Positions 35,929 to 46,116 of a stretch of DNA of 64,000 nt are shown in pieces. Within the stretch, counting starts at the first letter, position 1, and every line of letters starts with the position of its first letter. Origin of the DNA: Maritimibacter harenae. GTDB taxonomy: Bacteria > Pseudomonadota > Alphaproteobacteria > Rhodobacterales > Rhodobacteraceae. The DNA lies in NCBI RefSeq assembly GCF_009882975.1, contig NZ_WTUX01000002.1, forward strand, positions 130,489 through 194,488, given 5' to 3'. The notes under the pieces are model-generated. The model was given only the letters and a program-made list of their open reading frames with translations. It was not told the DNA's origin and searched no databases. A program made the position numbers and the translations under genes.

Positions 35929-35942
35929 TTGATGTGTGTCAG
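35929..35942. promoter_or_regulatory. Fnr-type half-conserved box
   Basis: TTGAT-n4-GTCAG matches the Fnr consensus TTGAT-n4-ATCAA fully in the first half and at three of five bases in the second. It lies between napE and the divergent Fnr-type gene, about 60 bases before the napE start, and could govern either gene. Confidence 0.45.
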
Positions 35943-36015
35943 TTTTGCTGGTCCCGGGAGCAGGGTTTTTGCGCGGATTTGACGCAGCTCGGAAATACCT
36001 TGGAAAGGACCCGTT

Positions 36016-36654
36016 ATGCCGCATGCTCATGGACCAACGCTCTGCTCTGCCTGCCCCCTTGCCGAAGCGGGTCTGCCGCCGGCCGCGCTGGGTGCGGCGG
36101 GGGCCGCGATCGGGGTCATCCAGGTGGCCAAAGGCCAGCTGAGGACCTGCGAAGACCTCTCGAACCATTTCGCCATCGTGCGCAAGGGCGCCCTCAAGGT
36201 GGAGTTCCTGAACCCCGACGGGCGCGCCGAGATCGCCGGGTTCCTGTTCCAGGGCGAGGTCCTCGTGTGCTCGGTCAGCGACCAGGACGTCGCCATCACC
36301 GCGCTCGAGGATGCGGCGTTCTGCGATGTGCGTCCCGACCGCATCGCCCAGGACGTGGCCGGTGCCGCCGCCGCGCTGACCCGTTTCACGCAGGCCGTGG
36401 CCGACCAGTCGGGCCTCGACCAGCGCCGGCTCATCCAGGCCCGGAGCGGACCGGTGGAAGACCGGCTCATGTGGTTTCTCGAGGACGTTGCGGCACGCCA
36501 GAAGAGCGACGCGGTGCACCTGCCGATGCCGCGCAGCGATATCGCCCATTACCTCAACACCAGCGCCGAAAGCGTGAGCCGGGCCTTCACCAACCTGCGC
36601 GCGCGCGGGGCGATCGAAACCCGGTCGCCGCGCCGGATCACGCTGACGAACTGA
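36016..36654 (+). CDS. Crp/Fnr-family regulator with Fnr-like DNA recognition
   Basis: A 212-residue regulator: cyclic-nucleotide-binding-like sensory domain and a C-terminal HTH (PRSDIAHYLNTSAESVSRAF). The recognition helix has E-x-x-S-R, the residues by which Fnr reads TTGAT. N-terminal Cys10 and Cys13 (LCSACPL) plus Cys45, Cys85 and Cys103 could hold an oxygen-sensitive cluster, although the spacing differs from E. coli Fnr (Cys20, 23, 29, 122). Divergence from nap suggests it controls nitrate reduction under low oxygen. The start at 36016 keeps the Cys pair near the N-terminus. Confidence 0.88.
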   Translation: MPHAHGPTLCSACPLAEAGLPPAALGAAGAAIGVIQVAKGQLRTCEDLSNHFAIVRKGALKVEFLNPDGRAEIAGFLFQGEVLVCSVSDQDVAITALEDAAFCDVRPDRIAQDVAGAAAALTRFTQAVADQSGLDQRRLIQARSGPVEDRLMWFLEDVAARQKSDAVHLPMPRSDIAHYLNTSAESVSRAFTNLRARGAIETRSPRRITLTN

Positions 36655-36759
36655 GCGGCGGTGCGCGGCGAAGCGGTCGATGCCGTCGTCACCGGTCCCG
36701 CGGAATACGTGGTGATCGCATGCTGACAGAGGCCACGCCGCGCATTGGCCCGAGAGGGC

Positions 36760-38205
36760 TCACTGCATCGCGGCCTGCACGGATTTCAGCGCCGGGTAGA
36801 GTGCGCGGTAGCCGGCGAGGCGCGGGCGCAGGCGCTCGGTCTCGGCGGGCCGCGGAGTGAACCAGTGGCGCACCTCGGGTTTGGCCATGACGTCGTGCGG
36901 GTCCGCGCCGCAGGCGACGCAGGCCAGCCGGGCGGCCCCGAGGGCGGGCCCGATGTCCGCGCCGTCGCTGCGCCCGAGGCGGCAGGCGGTCGCGTCGGCG
37001 ATGGTCTGCATCAGGAAATCGCTGCGCGTCCCGCCGCCGATGGCGAGCAACGTGTCGGGCAGGGTGCCCGCCGCCGAGAGCGCGTCGATCGCGTCGGCGA
37101 AGGAGAAGGCCACCGCTTCCACCACCGCGCGCATCAGGCTGCCCTGGGTGGTGGATTCCCCGAGCCCGTGGAACCCCGCGCGGATGTCGCTGTCCCCATG
37201 TGGCGTGCGCTCGCCCGTGAGGTAGGGCAGGAAGAGGGGGCCGGGGCGCGCCACCTCTGCCTCGTCCAGCAATTCCTGGATCGGGCGGCGCAGCAGGTCG
37301 GCCAGCCAGGCCATCGGGCGCGCGCCGTTCAGCATGGCGGCCATCTGGAACCACAGGCCCGGCATGGTGTGGGCGTAAGCATGGACGCGGCTGTCCGGGT
37401 TCGGCCGGTAGTCGGCCGTCGTCACGAAGAGCTGGCCCGAGGTGCCGAGCGAGATGAAGCCGTCCCCGGCCTCGACGGCGCCGATGCCCGCCGCGCCGGC
37501 GGCCGCATCGCCCGCGCCGGCCGCGACCGGGATGCCGGGGGTCAGGCCCAGTTCTCCGGCCGGCCCCGGCAGGAGCGCGCCGGCGATATCCGTGCCCCGG
37601 CGCACCTCGGGCAGCCATTCGGGCCGGGTCGCACTGATCTCGCACAGCCGGGTGGACCAGGTGCAGGTGCGTTCGTCGAACCACGATGTACCGGCCGCGT
37701 CGGAGGGGTCGGTCACAAAGCGTCCGTGCAGGCGGAAGCCGAGGTAATCCTTGGGCAACAGAACGTGGGCGATGCGCGCATGGGTGTCCGGTTTGTGGCG
37801 GGCCAGCCAGCGCAGCTTGGGCGCGGTGAAGCCCGGCATCGGGAGCACGCCGGAGATCTGGCCGATCTCCGGCTCCTCGGCGCGCATCTCGGCGCATTCG
37901 GTCGCGGCGCGCGCGTCGTTCCAGAGGATGACGGGGCGCACCGGCCGATTGTCGGCGTCGAGCAGCACCGCGCCGTGCATCTGGCCCGACAGCCCGATCG
38001 CACGCACGCGGGCACGGATGTCGGGCGGCAGCGCCGCGACGGCGGCGCGGGTCGCGTCCCACCAGTCTGCCGCGTCCTGTTCGCTCGCCCCGTCGAAAGG
38101 GTTCGATACGGTGAGGGGGGCGGAGGCGGTCGCCGCGATGACGCCCCCGTCGCCCAGGGCGCAGACCTTCACGGCCGAAGTGCCAACGTCGATGCCGAGA
38201 TACAT
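36760..38205 (-). CDS. xylB: Xylulokinase
   Basis: A 481-residue FGGY kinase. It begins with MYLGIDVGTSAVKV and contains GLSGQMHGAVLL and ILWNDARA, the xylulokinase signatures that bind the D-xylulose, and AGAGDAAAGAAGIG with the catalytic Asp. It makes D-xylulose 5-phosphate for the pentose phosphate pathway. In the context of the polyol operon on the other side of the lacI gene, its substrate would come from D-arabitol (or xylitol) oxidised by the polyol dehydrogenases. It shares a divergent promoter region and operator with the LacI gene. Confidence 0.95.
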   Translation of the reverse strand: MYLGIDVGTSAVKVCALGDGGVIAATASAPLTVSNPFDGASEQDAADWWDATRAAVAALPPDIRARVRAIGLSGQMHGAVLLDADNRPVRPVILWNDARAATECAEMRAEEPEIGQISGVLPMPGFTAPKLRWLARHKPDTHARIAHVLLPKDYLGFRLHGRFVTDPSDAAGTSWFDERTCTWSTRLCEISATRPEWLPEVRRGTDIAGALLPGPAGELGLTPGIPVAAGAGDAAAGAAGIGAVEAGDGFISLGTSGQLFVTTADYRPNPDSRVHAYAHTMPGLWFQMAAMLNGARPMAWLADLLRRPIQELLDEAEVARPGPLFLPYLTGERTPHGDSDIRAGFHGLGESTTQGSLMRAVVEAVAFSFADAIDALSAAGTLPDTLLAIGGGTRSDFLMQTIADATACRLGRSDGADIGPALGAARLACVACGADPHDVMAKPEVRHWFTPRPAETERLRPRLAGYRALYPALKSVQAAMQ

Positions 38206-38333
38206 GTGAGCGCCCCTTTGGCACCGTGAGCCCGGTGCTGCCTTTCCTTCCGGCAACGGCGCCTCCATAATGGTCGCCACCGTCGCGAGTGCCGAGAGCC
38301 AAGCGGAATGACACCGGAGTTTCAAGAAAAATC

Positions 38334-38346
38334 TTTACTCGCGTAA
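38334..38346. promoter_or_regulatory. LacI-type operator between xylB and lacI
   Basis: TTTACTCGCGTAA is a near-palindrome with a central CG, flanked by AATC and GATT that extend the symmetry. A second copy (TTAACGCGCGTAA) lies before the polyol binding-protein gene at 39462-39474. This one sits about 130 bases before xylB and 32 bases before the lacI start. Confidence 0.65.
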
Positions 38347-38377
38347 GATTTTGGGAACTCTAAGAGGAGGGCGCCGG

Positions 38378-39451
38378 ATGGGTCGGGCCGTCCCGACGGG
38401 AGAGCCGAAAGCCAGGATCATGAGCGAGCACAAGATTCGAAACATGGAGGAATTCGCCGCGCTGAGCGGGCTGTCGCGCCCGACCGTGTCGAAGTACTTC
38501 AACGATCCGGCCAGCGTGCGCCCCAAGACGCGCGAGCGGATCGAGGCCGCGCTCGAGCGGTATGATTTCCGCCCCAACATCTTCGCGGTGAACCAGAACC
38601 GCAGCCTGACCAAGAACGTCGGAATCGTGGTGCCCTACCTCGCCGATCCGTTCTTCGCCGAGATCGCGCGGGTGATCGAACTGCGATGCATCGAGGCAGG
38701 CTATTCCCCCACGCTCTACAGCGCGCACGGGGAGAGCCGGCTTGAGAACGAGATCCTGTCGGGGCTCACGGCGCTCAAGCCCGCGGGCGTGTTCCTGGCC
38801 CCGCTGGGCCGGATTTCGGACCGCGCCGCGATCGAGAGATTCTGCCGCGACGTGCCCACGGTGCTCTTCGACAGCAATATCGAGGATATGGGCGAAGCCT
38901 TTGTCGGATCAGACAATTTCAGCTTCGTGCAGCAGACCGTCGACTACCTTTGCCGCACGGGGGCGCCCCCGGCCTTCTTCGAAATGCGCAACCCGGCGAA
39001 CCCGAACGCGAACAAGCGGCGGCATGCCTACCTGAAGATCATGGAGGATGCCGGGCTCGAGCCGCACGTGATCAGCGTGGAGGGCCAGGGCTGGGGCTTC
39101 GAGGAGATCGGGCGCCAGGGCGCGCACGACCTGTTCGCGTCGGGGGAGCTCAAGACGGACACCATCCTTTGCAGCAACGACCGACTCGCCATCGGCCTGC
39201 TCGCTGCCTGTTACGAGCGCGGGCTGCGAGTCGGGCGGGGCGAGGGCTGCGCGCTGCGGGTCGCCTCGCACGACGATCACCCGTTCTCGCGCTTCACCTG
39301 TCCCGCTCTCACCACCGCCGCACACGAATACGAAGCGGTGGCCGACAAGTGCATGGAAACATTGTTTTCCCTGATCGAATCCGGCGGCCGGTTCGAGACG
39401 CGGACCGAGACCCTGATCCCTGCACGCCTGATCCTTCGGGCCTCCGCGTGA
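38378..39451 (+). CDS. LacI-family regulator of the polyol genes
   Basis: A 357-residue LacI-type protein: HTH (MEEFAALSGLSRPTVSKYFN) and ligand-binding core. The start at 38378 is chosen for its strong AAGAGGAGG site, which leaves a short extension before the HTH; ATG 38420 is an alternative with a more standard N-terminus but a weak site. Matching near-palindromes on both sides of the gene suggest it controls both xylB and the smo-type operon, releasing them when a polyol or its keto product binds. Confidence 0.92.
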   Translation: MGRAVPTGEPKARIMSEHKIRNMEEFAALSGLSRPTVSKYFNDPASVRPKTRERIEAALERYDFRPNIFAVNQNRSLTKNVGIVVPYLADPFFAEIARVIELRCIEAGYSPTLYSAHGESRLENEILSGLTALKPAGVFLAPLGRISDRAAIERFCRDVPTVLFDSNIEDMGEAFVGSDNFSFVQQTVDYLCRTGAPPAFFEMRNPANPNANKRRHAYLKIMEDAGLEPHVISVEGQGWGFEEIGRQGAHDLFASGELKTDTILCSNDRLAIGLLAACYERGLRVGRGEGCALRVASHDDHPFSRFTCPALTTAAHEYEAVADKCMETLFSLIESGGRFETRTETLIPARLILRASA

Positions 39452-39461
39452 CCGAAAGAAA

Positions 39462-39474
39462 TTAACGCGCGTAA
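39462..39474. promoter_or_regulatory. LacI-type operator before the polyol operon
   Basis: TTAACGCGCGTAA matches TTTACTCGCGTAA at 38334 in 11 of 13 positions. A TTGACG at 39484-39489 downstream may be the -35 element of the smoE promoter, so the bound repressor would sit just upstream of it. Confidence 0.65.
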
Positions 39475-39548
39475 AGAAAATTGTTGACGCATGGGAATTT
39501 TGCGCCTTAGCCTTCACGGGACATAGCATCCAACTAGGGAGGATAAGG

Positions 39549-40865
39549 ATGTCCATGACTACCGCGCTTCGCGCGTCCTCGGCCCTTGCACTGTGCGCAT
39601 TTGCATCGGTGGCCTCGGCACAGGACACGACCATCACCATCGCGACCGTGAACAACGGCGACATGATCCGGATGCAGGGGTATACGGATCTCTTCACCGA
39701 AGAGACCGGCATCGGCGTCGAGTGGGTCACGCTCGAGGAAAACGTGCTCCGCCAGCGTGTCACGACCGATATCACCACCAACGGCGGCCAGTTCGACATC
39801 ATGACCATCGGCATGTACGAAACGCCGATCTGGGGTGCCAACGGCTGGCTCGTGCCGCTCGACGACCTGTCGGAGGAATACGACGTCGACGACATCCTGC
39901 CCGCCATGCGCGGCGGCCTGAGCCATGACGGCACGCTCTACGCGGCGCCGTTCTACGGCGAAAGCTCGATGGTCATGTACCGCACCGACCTCATGGAAGA
40001 GGCCGGGATGGAAATGCCCAAGGCCCCGACCTGGCAGTTCATCGAAGAGGCCGCGGCCGCGATGAACGATCCCGAGAACGAGGTCTACGGCATCTGCCTG
40101 CGTGGCAAGCCGGGCTGGGGCGAAGGCGGCGCCTTCATCACCGTGACCGCCAACTCGTTCGGCGCGCGCTGGTTCGACGAGGACTGGAACGCCCAGTTCG
40201 ACCAGCCCGAGTGGAAAGAGGCGCTGTCGTTCTTCGTCGAGCTGATGAACAACTACGGCCCGCCGGGCTACGCCACCAACGGTTTCAACGAGAACCTGTC
40301 TCTGTTCCAGCAGGGCAAGTGCGGCATGTGGATCGACGCGACCGTCGCGGCCTCGTTCGTGACCAACCCGGACGACTCCACCGTGGCCGACAGCGTCGGT
40401 TTCGCGCTGGCCCCGAACGCGGAAGGCGTCGAGAAGCGCGCCAACTGGCTCTGGGCCTGGGCGCTCGCCATCCCGGCCGGCACCCAGCAGGAACACGCGG
40501 CCAAGCAGTTCATCGAATGGGCGACCTCGAAGGAATACATCGAGCTCGTGGCCGAGAACGAAGGCTGGGCCAACGTCCCGCCGGGCGCGCGCAACTCGCT
40601 CTACGAGAACCCGAAGTACCAGGAAGTGCCGTTCGCCGAGATGACGCTGGAATCGATCAACGCGGCCGATCCGACGGACCCGACCGTGGACCCGGTGCCC
40701 TATGTCGGCATCCAGTTCGTCGCCATTCCTGAATTCGCGGGGATCGCCACCGAGGTGAGCCAGGAGTTCGCCGAGGTCTATGCCGGCCAGCAATCCGTCG
40801 ACGAGGCGCTGGAGAATGCCCAGGCGCTGACCAACGACGCGATGGAAGCCGCAGGCTACCGCTGA
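39549..40865 (+). CDS. smoE: ABC transporter polyol-binding protein (SmoE type)
   Basis: A 438-residue periplasmic binding protein with a Sec signal ending ASVASA-QDTT. It has family 1 features (TDLFTEETGIGVEWVTLEEN) close to the sorbitol/mannitol-binding SmoE of Rhodobacter. It is first in a binding protein, permease, permease, ATPase, SDR, mannitol dehydrogenase order, the same as the described smo/mtlK polyol operon. AGGGAGGATAAGG precedes the ATG. A stem-loop follows the stop. Confidence 0.88.
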   Translation: MSMTTALRASSALALCAFASVASAQDTTITIATVNNGDMIRMQGYTDLFTEETGIGVEWVTLEENVLRQRVTTDITTNGGQFDIMTIGMYETPIWGANGWLVPLDDLSEEYDVDDILPAMRGGLSHDGTLYAAPFYGESSMVMYRTDLMEEAGMEMPKAPTWQFIEEAAAAMNDPENEVYGICLRGKPGWGEGGAFITVTANSFGARWFDEDWNAQFDQPEWKEALSFFVELMNNYGPPGYATNGFNENLSLFQQGKCGMWIDATVAASFVTNPDDSTVADSVGFALAPNAEGVEKRANWLWAWALAIPAGTQQEHAAKQFIEWATSKEYIELVAENEGWANVPPGARNSLYENPKYQEVPFAEMTLESINAADPTDPTVDPVPYVGIQFVAIPEFAGIATEVSQEFAEVYAGQQSVDEALENAQALTNDAMEAAGYR

Positions 40866-40883
40866 GGATTTCCTCCGCAGACC

Positions 40884-40913
40884 GTCCGGGGGCGGGTCCG
40901 CTCGCCCCCGGAC
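40884..40913 (+). promoter_or_regulatory. Intercistronic stem-loop after smoE
   Basis: Perfect 11-bp arms (GTCCGGGGGCG and CGCCCCCGGAC) around an eight-base loop, in the 109-base gap between smoE and smoF, with no T-run. It is likely to stabilise the smoE mRNA. Confidence 0.65.
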
Positions 40914-40974
40914 ATCGCATCTTCGAAGTCCCGTTTCCGCCAAGGGCCACCCCGCCCGATCGAAAGGTTCCGTC

Positions 40975-41853
40975 ATGGCGACCCAGCACTCCCGCTCCGC
41001 GGCAAGACTGATGATGACGCCGGCCGTCATCCTGCTCCTGGGCTGGATGCTCGTGCCGCTGACGATGACGCTCTACTTCTCGTTCAAGCGCTATCTTCCG
41101 ATGCGCGGCGACTCGCTCGAGCGCGGGCTCGACTGGGTCGGGTTCGAGAACTACGTCCGCTTCATCGGGTCGAGCTCGTTCTGGCCCAGCGTGCAGGCGA
41201 CGCTCCTGATCGTGGGCGGCGTGCTGGTCATCACCGTGGTCCTGGGCATCCTGCTCGCCATTCTTCTCGACCAGCCGTTCTGGGGGCAGGGGATCGTCCG
41301 CATACTGGTGATCGCCCCCTTCTTCGTGATGCCCACCGTGTCCGCGCTCGTGTGGAAGAACATGATGATGGACCCGGTGAACGGCATGTTCGCCTATCTC
41401 TGGCGCTTCTTCGGGGCCGAGCCCGTGTCGTGGATGTCCGACGCCTCGGTGCAGTCGATCATCCTGATCGTGTCGTGGCAGTGGCTCCCCTTCGCGACGC
41501 TCATCCTTCTCACTGCGATCCAGTCGCTCGACAGCGAGCAGCTGGAGGCCGCGGAGATGGACGGGGCGCCCGTGCTGTCGCGCTTCTTCTACATCATCCT
41601 GCCGCACCTCGGCCGGGCGATCACGATCGTCATCCTGATCCAGACCATCTTCCTGTTGTCGATCTTCGCCGAGATCTTCGTGACCACCGGCGGCTCCTTC
41701 GGGACCCGGACGCTCACCTATCTGATCTTCCAGCGGGTCGTGGACAGCCAGAACATCGGCCTCGGGTCCGCGGGCGGCGTCTACGCGATCATCCTGGCCA
41801 ACATCGTCGCACTCTTCCTCATGCGCATCGTCGGCAAGAACCTGGACCAGTAG
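40975..41853 (+). CDS. smoF: ABC polyol transporter permease (SmoF type)
   Basis: A 292-residue inner-membrane permease with about six helices. The EAA loop reads QLEAAEMDGAPVLSRFFYII (about residues 186-205). It pairs with SmoG nine bases downstream. Confidence 0.9.
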   Translation: MATQHSRSAARLMMTPAVILLLGWMLVPLTMTLYFSFKRYLPMRGDSLERGLDWVGFENYVRFIGSSSFWPSVQATLLIVGGVLVITVVLGILLAILLDQPFWGQGIVRILVIAPFFVMPTVSALVWKNMMMDPVNGMFAYLWRFFGAEPVSWMSDASVQSIILIVSWQWLPFATLILLTAIQSLDSEQLEAAEMDGAPVLSRFFYIILPHLGRAITIVILIQTIFLLSIFAEIFVTTGGSFGTRTLTYLIFQRVVDSQNIGLGSAGGVYAIILANIVALFLMRIVGKNLDQ

Positions 41854-41862
41854 GGGACGGAC

Positions 41863-42693
41863 ATGGCACGCGCAGTTTCAACACGTCGCAAGATCGCAAT
41901 GACCACCCTGGCCTGGATCGTGGGCCTGGTGATCTTCTTCCCGATCTTCTGGACCATCCTGACGAGCTTCAAGACCGAGGCGCAGGCGATCAACAACCCG
42001 CCGCTCTTCTGGGGCTTCGACTTCACGCTCGAGAATTACGCGGTCGTGCAGGAGCGCTCGGACTACATGCGCTACCTGTGGAACTCGGTCATCATCGCCG
42101 GCGGCTCCACGATCCTCGGCGTCCTCGTCGCGGTGCCCGCCGCCTGGTCGATGGCCTTCGTGCCGTCGCGCCGGACCAAGGACATCCTGCTGTGGATGCT
42201 GTCGACGAAGATGCTGCCCGCGGTCGGCGTGCTCTACCCGATCTCGCTGATCTTCGTCGAGTTCAACCTGCTCGACACCCGCGGCGGTCTGATCCTGGTC
42301 CTGATGCTCATCAACCTGCCGATCATCGTGTGGATGCTCTACACCTACTTCCGCGAGATCCCGGTCGACATCCTCGAAGCCGCGCGCATGGACGGGGCCG
42401 GCCTGCGTGAAGAGATCCTCTACGTCCTGACGCCGATGGCGATCCCGGGCATCGCCTCCACGGTGCTGCTCAACGTGATCCTCGCCTGGAACGAGGCGTT
42501 CTGGACTCTGAACCTGACCGCCGCGACCGCCGCGCCGCTCACGGCCTTCATCGCAAGCTACTCGAGCCCCGAAGGATTGTTCTACGCCAAGCTCAGCGCG
42601 GCCTCGACGATGGCCATCGCGCCGATCCTGATCCTCGGCTGGTTCAGCCAGAAACAACTCGTCCGCGGCCTGACCTTCGGCGCGGTGAAATAA
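41863..42693 (+). CDS. smoG: ABC polyol transporter permease (SmoG type)
   Basis: A 276-residue permease with about six helices, EAA loop ILEAARMDGAGLREEILYVL and the typical end KQLVRGLTFGAVK. It partners SmoF. Confidence 0.9.
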   Translation: MARAVSTRRKIAMTTLAWIVGLVIFFPIFWTILTSFKTEAQAINNPPLFWGFDFTLENYAVVQERSDYMRYLWNSVIIAGGSTILGVLVAVPAAWSMAFVPSRRTKDILLWMLSTKMLPAVGVLYPISLIFVEFNLLDTRGGLILVLMLINLPIIVWMLYTYFREIPVDILEAARMDGAGLREEILYVLTPMAIPGIASTVLLNVILAWNEAFWTLNLTAATAAPLTAFIASYSSPEGLFYAKLSAASTMAIAPILILGWFSQKQLVRGLTFGAVK

Positions 42694-42705
42694 GGAGAAA
42701 CGGGC

Positions 42706-43706
<1,001 letters not shown>

Positions 43707-43710
<4 letters not shown>

Positions 43711-44480
43711 GACGGCTGGACGGAAAGACCGCGCTGATCACCGGCGCGGCGCGCGGCATCGGCCGGGCGTTCGCCGAGGCCTACGTGCGGGAAGGCGCGC
43801 GCGTGGCCATCGGCGACATCGACATCGACCGCGCCCGTGCAGCCGCCACCGAGATCGGCGAGGCCGCCATCGCCGTCGAGATGGACGTGACCCGGCAGGA
43901 CAGCATCGATGCCGCCGTGGCGCAGGCCGTGCAGGAGCTCGGCCAGATCGACATCCTGATCAACAACGCGGCCATCTTCACCGCCGCCCCGATCGTCGAG
44001 ATCGAGCGCGCCGATTTCGACCGCGTCTTCGACATCAACGTCGCGGGCACGCTCTTCACCCTTCAGGCCGTGGCCCGCCACATGATCGAGCGCGGTATCC
44101 GCGGGCGCATCATCAACATGGCGAGTCAGGCGGGCCGGCGGGGCGAGCCGCTCGTCGCGGTCTACTGCGCCAGCAAGGCGGCGATCATCAGCCTCACGCA
44201 GTCTGCGGGCCTCAACCTGATCGAGCACGGCATCAACGTGAACGCCATCGCGCCCGGCGTGGTGGATGGTGAACACTGGGACGGGGTCGACGCTTTCTTC
44301 GCGAAATACGAAGGAAAGGCGCCCGGCCAGAAGAAGCGCGAAGTGGGCGCGGCCGTGCCCTATGGCCGGATGGGCCGCGCCGAGGACCTGACCGGCATGG
44401 CGATCTTCCTGGCTAGCGACGAAGCCGATTACATCGTCGCCCAGTGCTACAACGTCGACGGCGGCCAATGGATGAGCTGA
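43707..44480 (+). CDS. smoS: Sorbitol/galactitol dehydrogenase (SmoS, short-chain dehydrogenase)
   Basis: A 257-residue classical SDR: NAD-binding TGAARGIG (12-19), NNAA (87-90) and the catalytic Ser140, Tyr153 and Lys157, which agree in number and position with Rhodobacter sphaeroides SmoS (256 residues). It oxidises D-sorbitol to D-fructose with NAD+, and in the relative also galactitol. It is translationally coupled to smoK and to the mannitol dehydrogenase. Confidence 0.92.
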
Positions 44481-45970
44481 TGTCGAAGACCGCAGCCCAT
44501 CCCGTCCCCTTGCGCAACGACACCCTGGCCGATCTGCCGGAGGGCATCCTGCGCCCGCGCTACGAGCGCGCCCGGCTCACCGCGGGGATCGTGCATATCG
44601 GCGTCGGCAATTTCCACCGCGCGCACCAGGCCTGGTATCTCCACCGGCTGATGCAGGCGGGGAAAGCGCTCGACTGGGCGATCGTCGGGGCAGGGGTGCG
44701 CCCCTACGATGCCGCCATGCGCGAAAAGCTCATCGCGCAGGATTGCCTCACGACGCTGATCGAGCTGGCCCCCGACCACACCGGGGCCGAGGTGACGGGG
44801 TCGATGATCGACTACCTCCCGATCGAAGAGGGCAACGCGCCGCTCATCCATGTGATGGCCGATCCGCGCATCCGCGTCGTCGCGCTGACGGTGACCGAGG
44901 GCGGCTATTACATCGATGCCACGACCGGCGCGTTCGACACCGGACATCCCGACATCGTCCATGACGCGGCGCACCCGGACGCACCGCGCACGGCCTTCGG
45001 CGCAATGGTTGCCGCCCTCCGCCAGCGGCGGGCGGCTGGGCACAAGCCGTTCTCCGGCCTGTGCTGTGACAACCTGCGCGGCAACGGCGACATCCTGCGC
45101 GCCACGGTCGTCGGACTCGCCCGGATGAGCGACCCGGGGCTTGCCGACTGGATCGACAGGGAGGGGGCCTTCCCCAACTCGATGGTCGACAGCATCGTGC
45201 CGGCCACCACGGCGAACACGCTCGAGGCCGTGCGCGCCTTTGGCATCGACGACGCCGCCCCGGTGGCGCACGAGAACTTCCGCCAATGGGTGATCGAGGA
45301 CGCCTTCTGTGATGGGCGGCCGGACTGGGACGAGGTGGGGGCGACCTTTACCTCGGACGTCCATTCCTACGAGATGATGAAGATCCGGATCCTGAACGCG
45401 GGGCACCAGATCCTTGCGAATGCGGGCGAGCTTCTGTCGGTGCCGACCATCGCGGATTGCATGGCCCACCCGGGCATCGCGGCGATGTTCCGCAAGGTCC
45501 AGACGGAGGAGATCCTGCCTTACGTGGACGCCGTGCCGGGCACCACGCCGGACGACTATCTCGCGCTGATCGAGGGGCGCTTCTCAAACCCGAAGATCCA
45601 CGACACGACGCGGCGTGTGGCCTTCGACGGCTCATCGCGCCACACCGGGTTCCTCCTCCCCATCCTGCGGGATGCGCTGGCGGCGGGCGGGTCCGTCGAC
45701 GGGTTCGCGCTGGTCGAAGCCCTCTGGGCGCGCATGTGTGCGGGGCAGCGTGAGGACGGGAGCGTCATCGAGCCCAACGACCCATACTGGGCGCGCCTCA
45801 CGGAGGCCGCCGCGGCAGCGAAGGACCGCCCGCGCGCCTGGTTGGAGCAGCCCGGGATCTACGGCGGTCTCAAGGACGCCCCGGCCTTCGCCGAGGCGTT
45901 CGAGCGCTGGCTTGCGACGATCTGGCGGGACGGCACGGCAGCGGCGCTTGCGGCCTACACGGCGCGGTAG
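44480..45970 (+). CDS. mtlK: Mannitol 2-dehydrogenase (long-chain polyol dehydrogenase)
   Basis: A 496-residue mannitol dehydrogenase family enzyme: IVHIGVGNFHRAHQAWYL at the N-terminal Rossmann fold, DNLRGNG and SMVDSIVPAT in the middle, and the helical catalytic region with MMKIRILNAGHQ carrying the catalytic Lys. It converts D-mannitol to D-fructose (also D-arabitol to D-xylulose in the Rhodobacter enzyme) with NAD+. The start at 44480 overlaps the smoS stop as TGATG; an ATG at 44468 is possible. D-xylulose made here would feed the XylB at 36760. Confidence 0.93.
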   Translation: MSKTAAHPVPLRNDTLADLPEGILRPRYERARLTAGIVHIGVGNFHRAHQAWYLHRLMQAGKALDWAIVGAGVRPYDAAMREKLIAQDCLTTLIELAPDHTGAEVTGSMIDYLPIEEGNAPLIHVMADPRIRVVALTVTEGGYYIDATTGAFDTGHPDIVHDAAHPDAPRTAFGAMVAALRQRRAAGHKPFSGLCCDNLRGNGDILRATVVGLARMSDPGLADWIDREGAFPNSMVDSIVPATTANTLEAVRAFGIDDAAPVAHENFRQWVIEDAFCDGRPDWDEVGATFTSDVHSYEMMKIRILNAGHQILANAGELLSVPTIADCMAHPGIAAMFRKVQTEEILPYVDAVPGTTPDDYLALIEGRFSNPKIHDTTRRVAFDGSSRHTGFLLPILRDALAAGGSVDGFALVEALWARMCAGQREDGSVIEPNDPYWARLTEAAAAAKDRPRAWLEQPGIYGGLKDAPAFAEAFERWLATIWRDGTAAALAAYTAR

Positions 45971-46029
45971 TGCGTGCCGCCCGGCGACCCGCGATTTTGC
46001 GATATCGGCTTCACCTGATAGGTTGAAGA

Positions 46030-46053
46030 GGCGCTGCCCCGACGGGCGGTGCC
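46030..46053 (+). terminator. Terminator-like stem-loop after mtlK
   Basis: GGCGCTGCCC and GGGCGGTGCC pair over ten positions, two of them G-U, around a CGAC loop, 60 bases after the mtlK stop. A pyrimidine-rich CTTCCTGTAT follows. It probably ends the polyol operon. Confidence 0.5.
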
Positions 46054-46116
46054 CTTCCTGTATAGAGCAATCAAAACAATGTATTGTGTTTCTCTTTTAA
46101 ACCAAAACCTCAACCA

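Noticed and set aside
36661-36726. Short plus-strand frame after the Fnr-type gene (GTG to TGA, ending in YVVIAC)
   Set aside because: It looked like the tail of a decayed gene, but 21 residues are too few to assign, and there is no ribosome site.
46076-46087. ACAAT-GT-ATTGT palindrome before the M23-like gene
   Set aside because: Arms of only five bases in an A+T-rich stretch; likely by chance and no regulator gene is adjacent.
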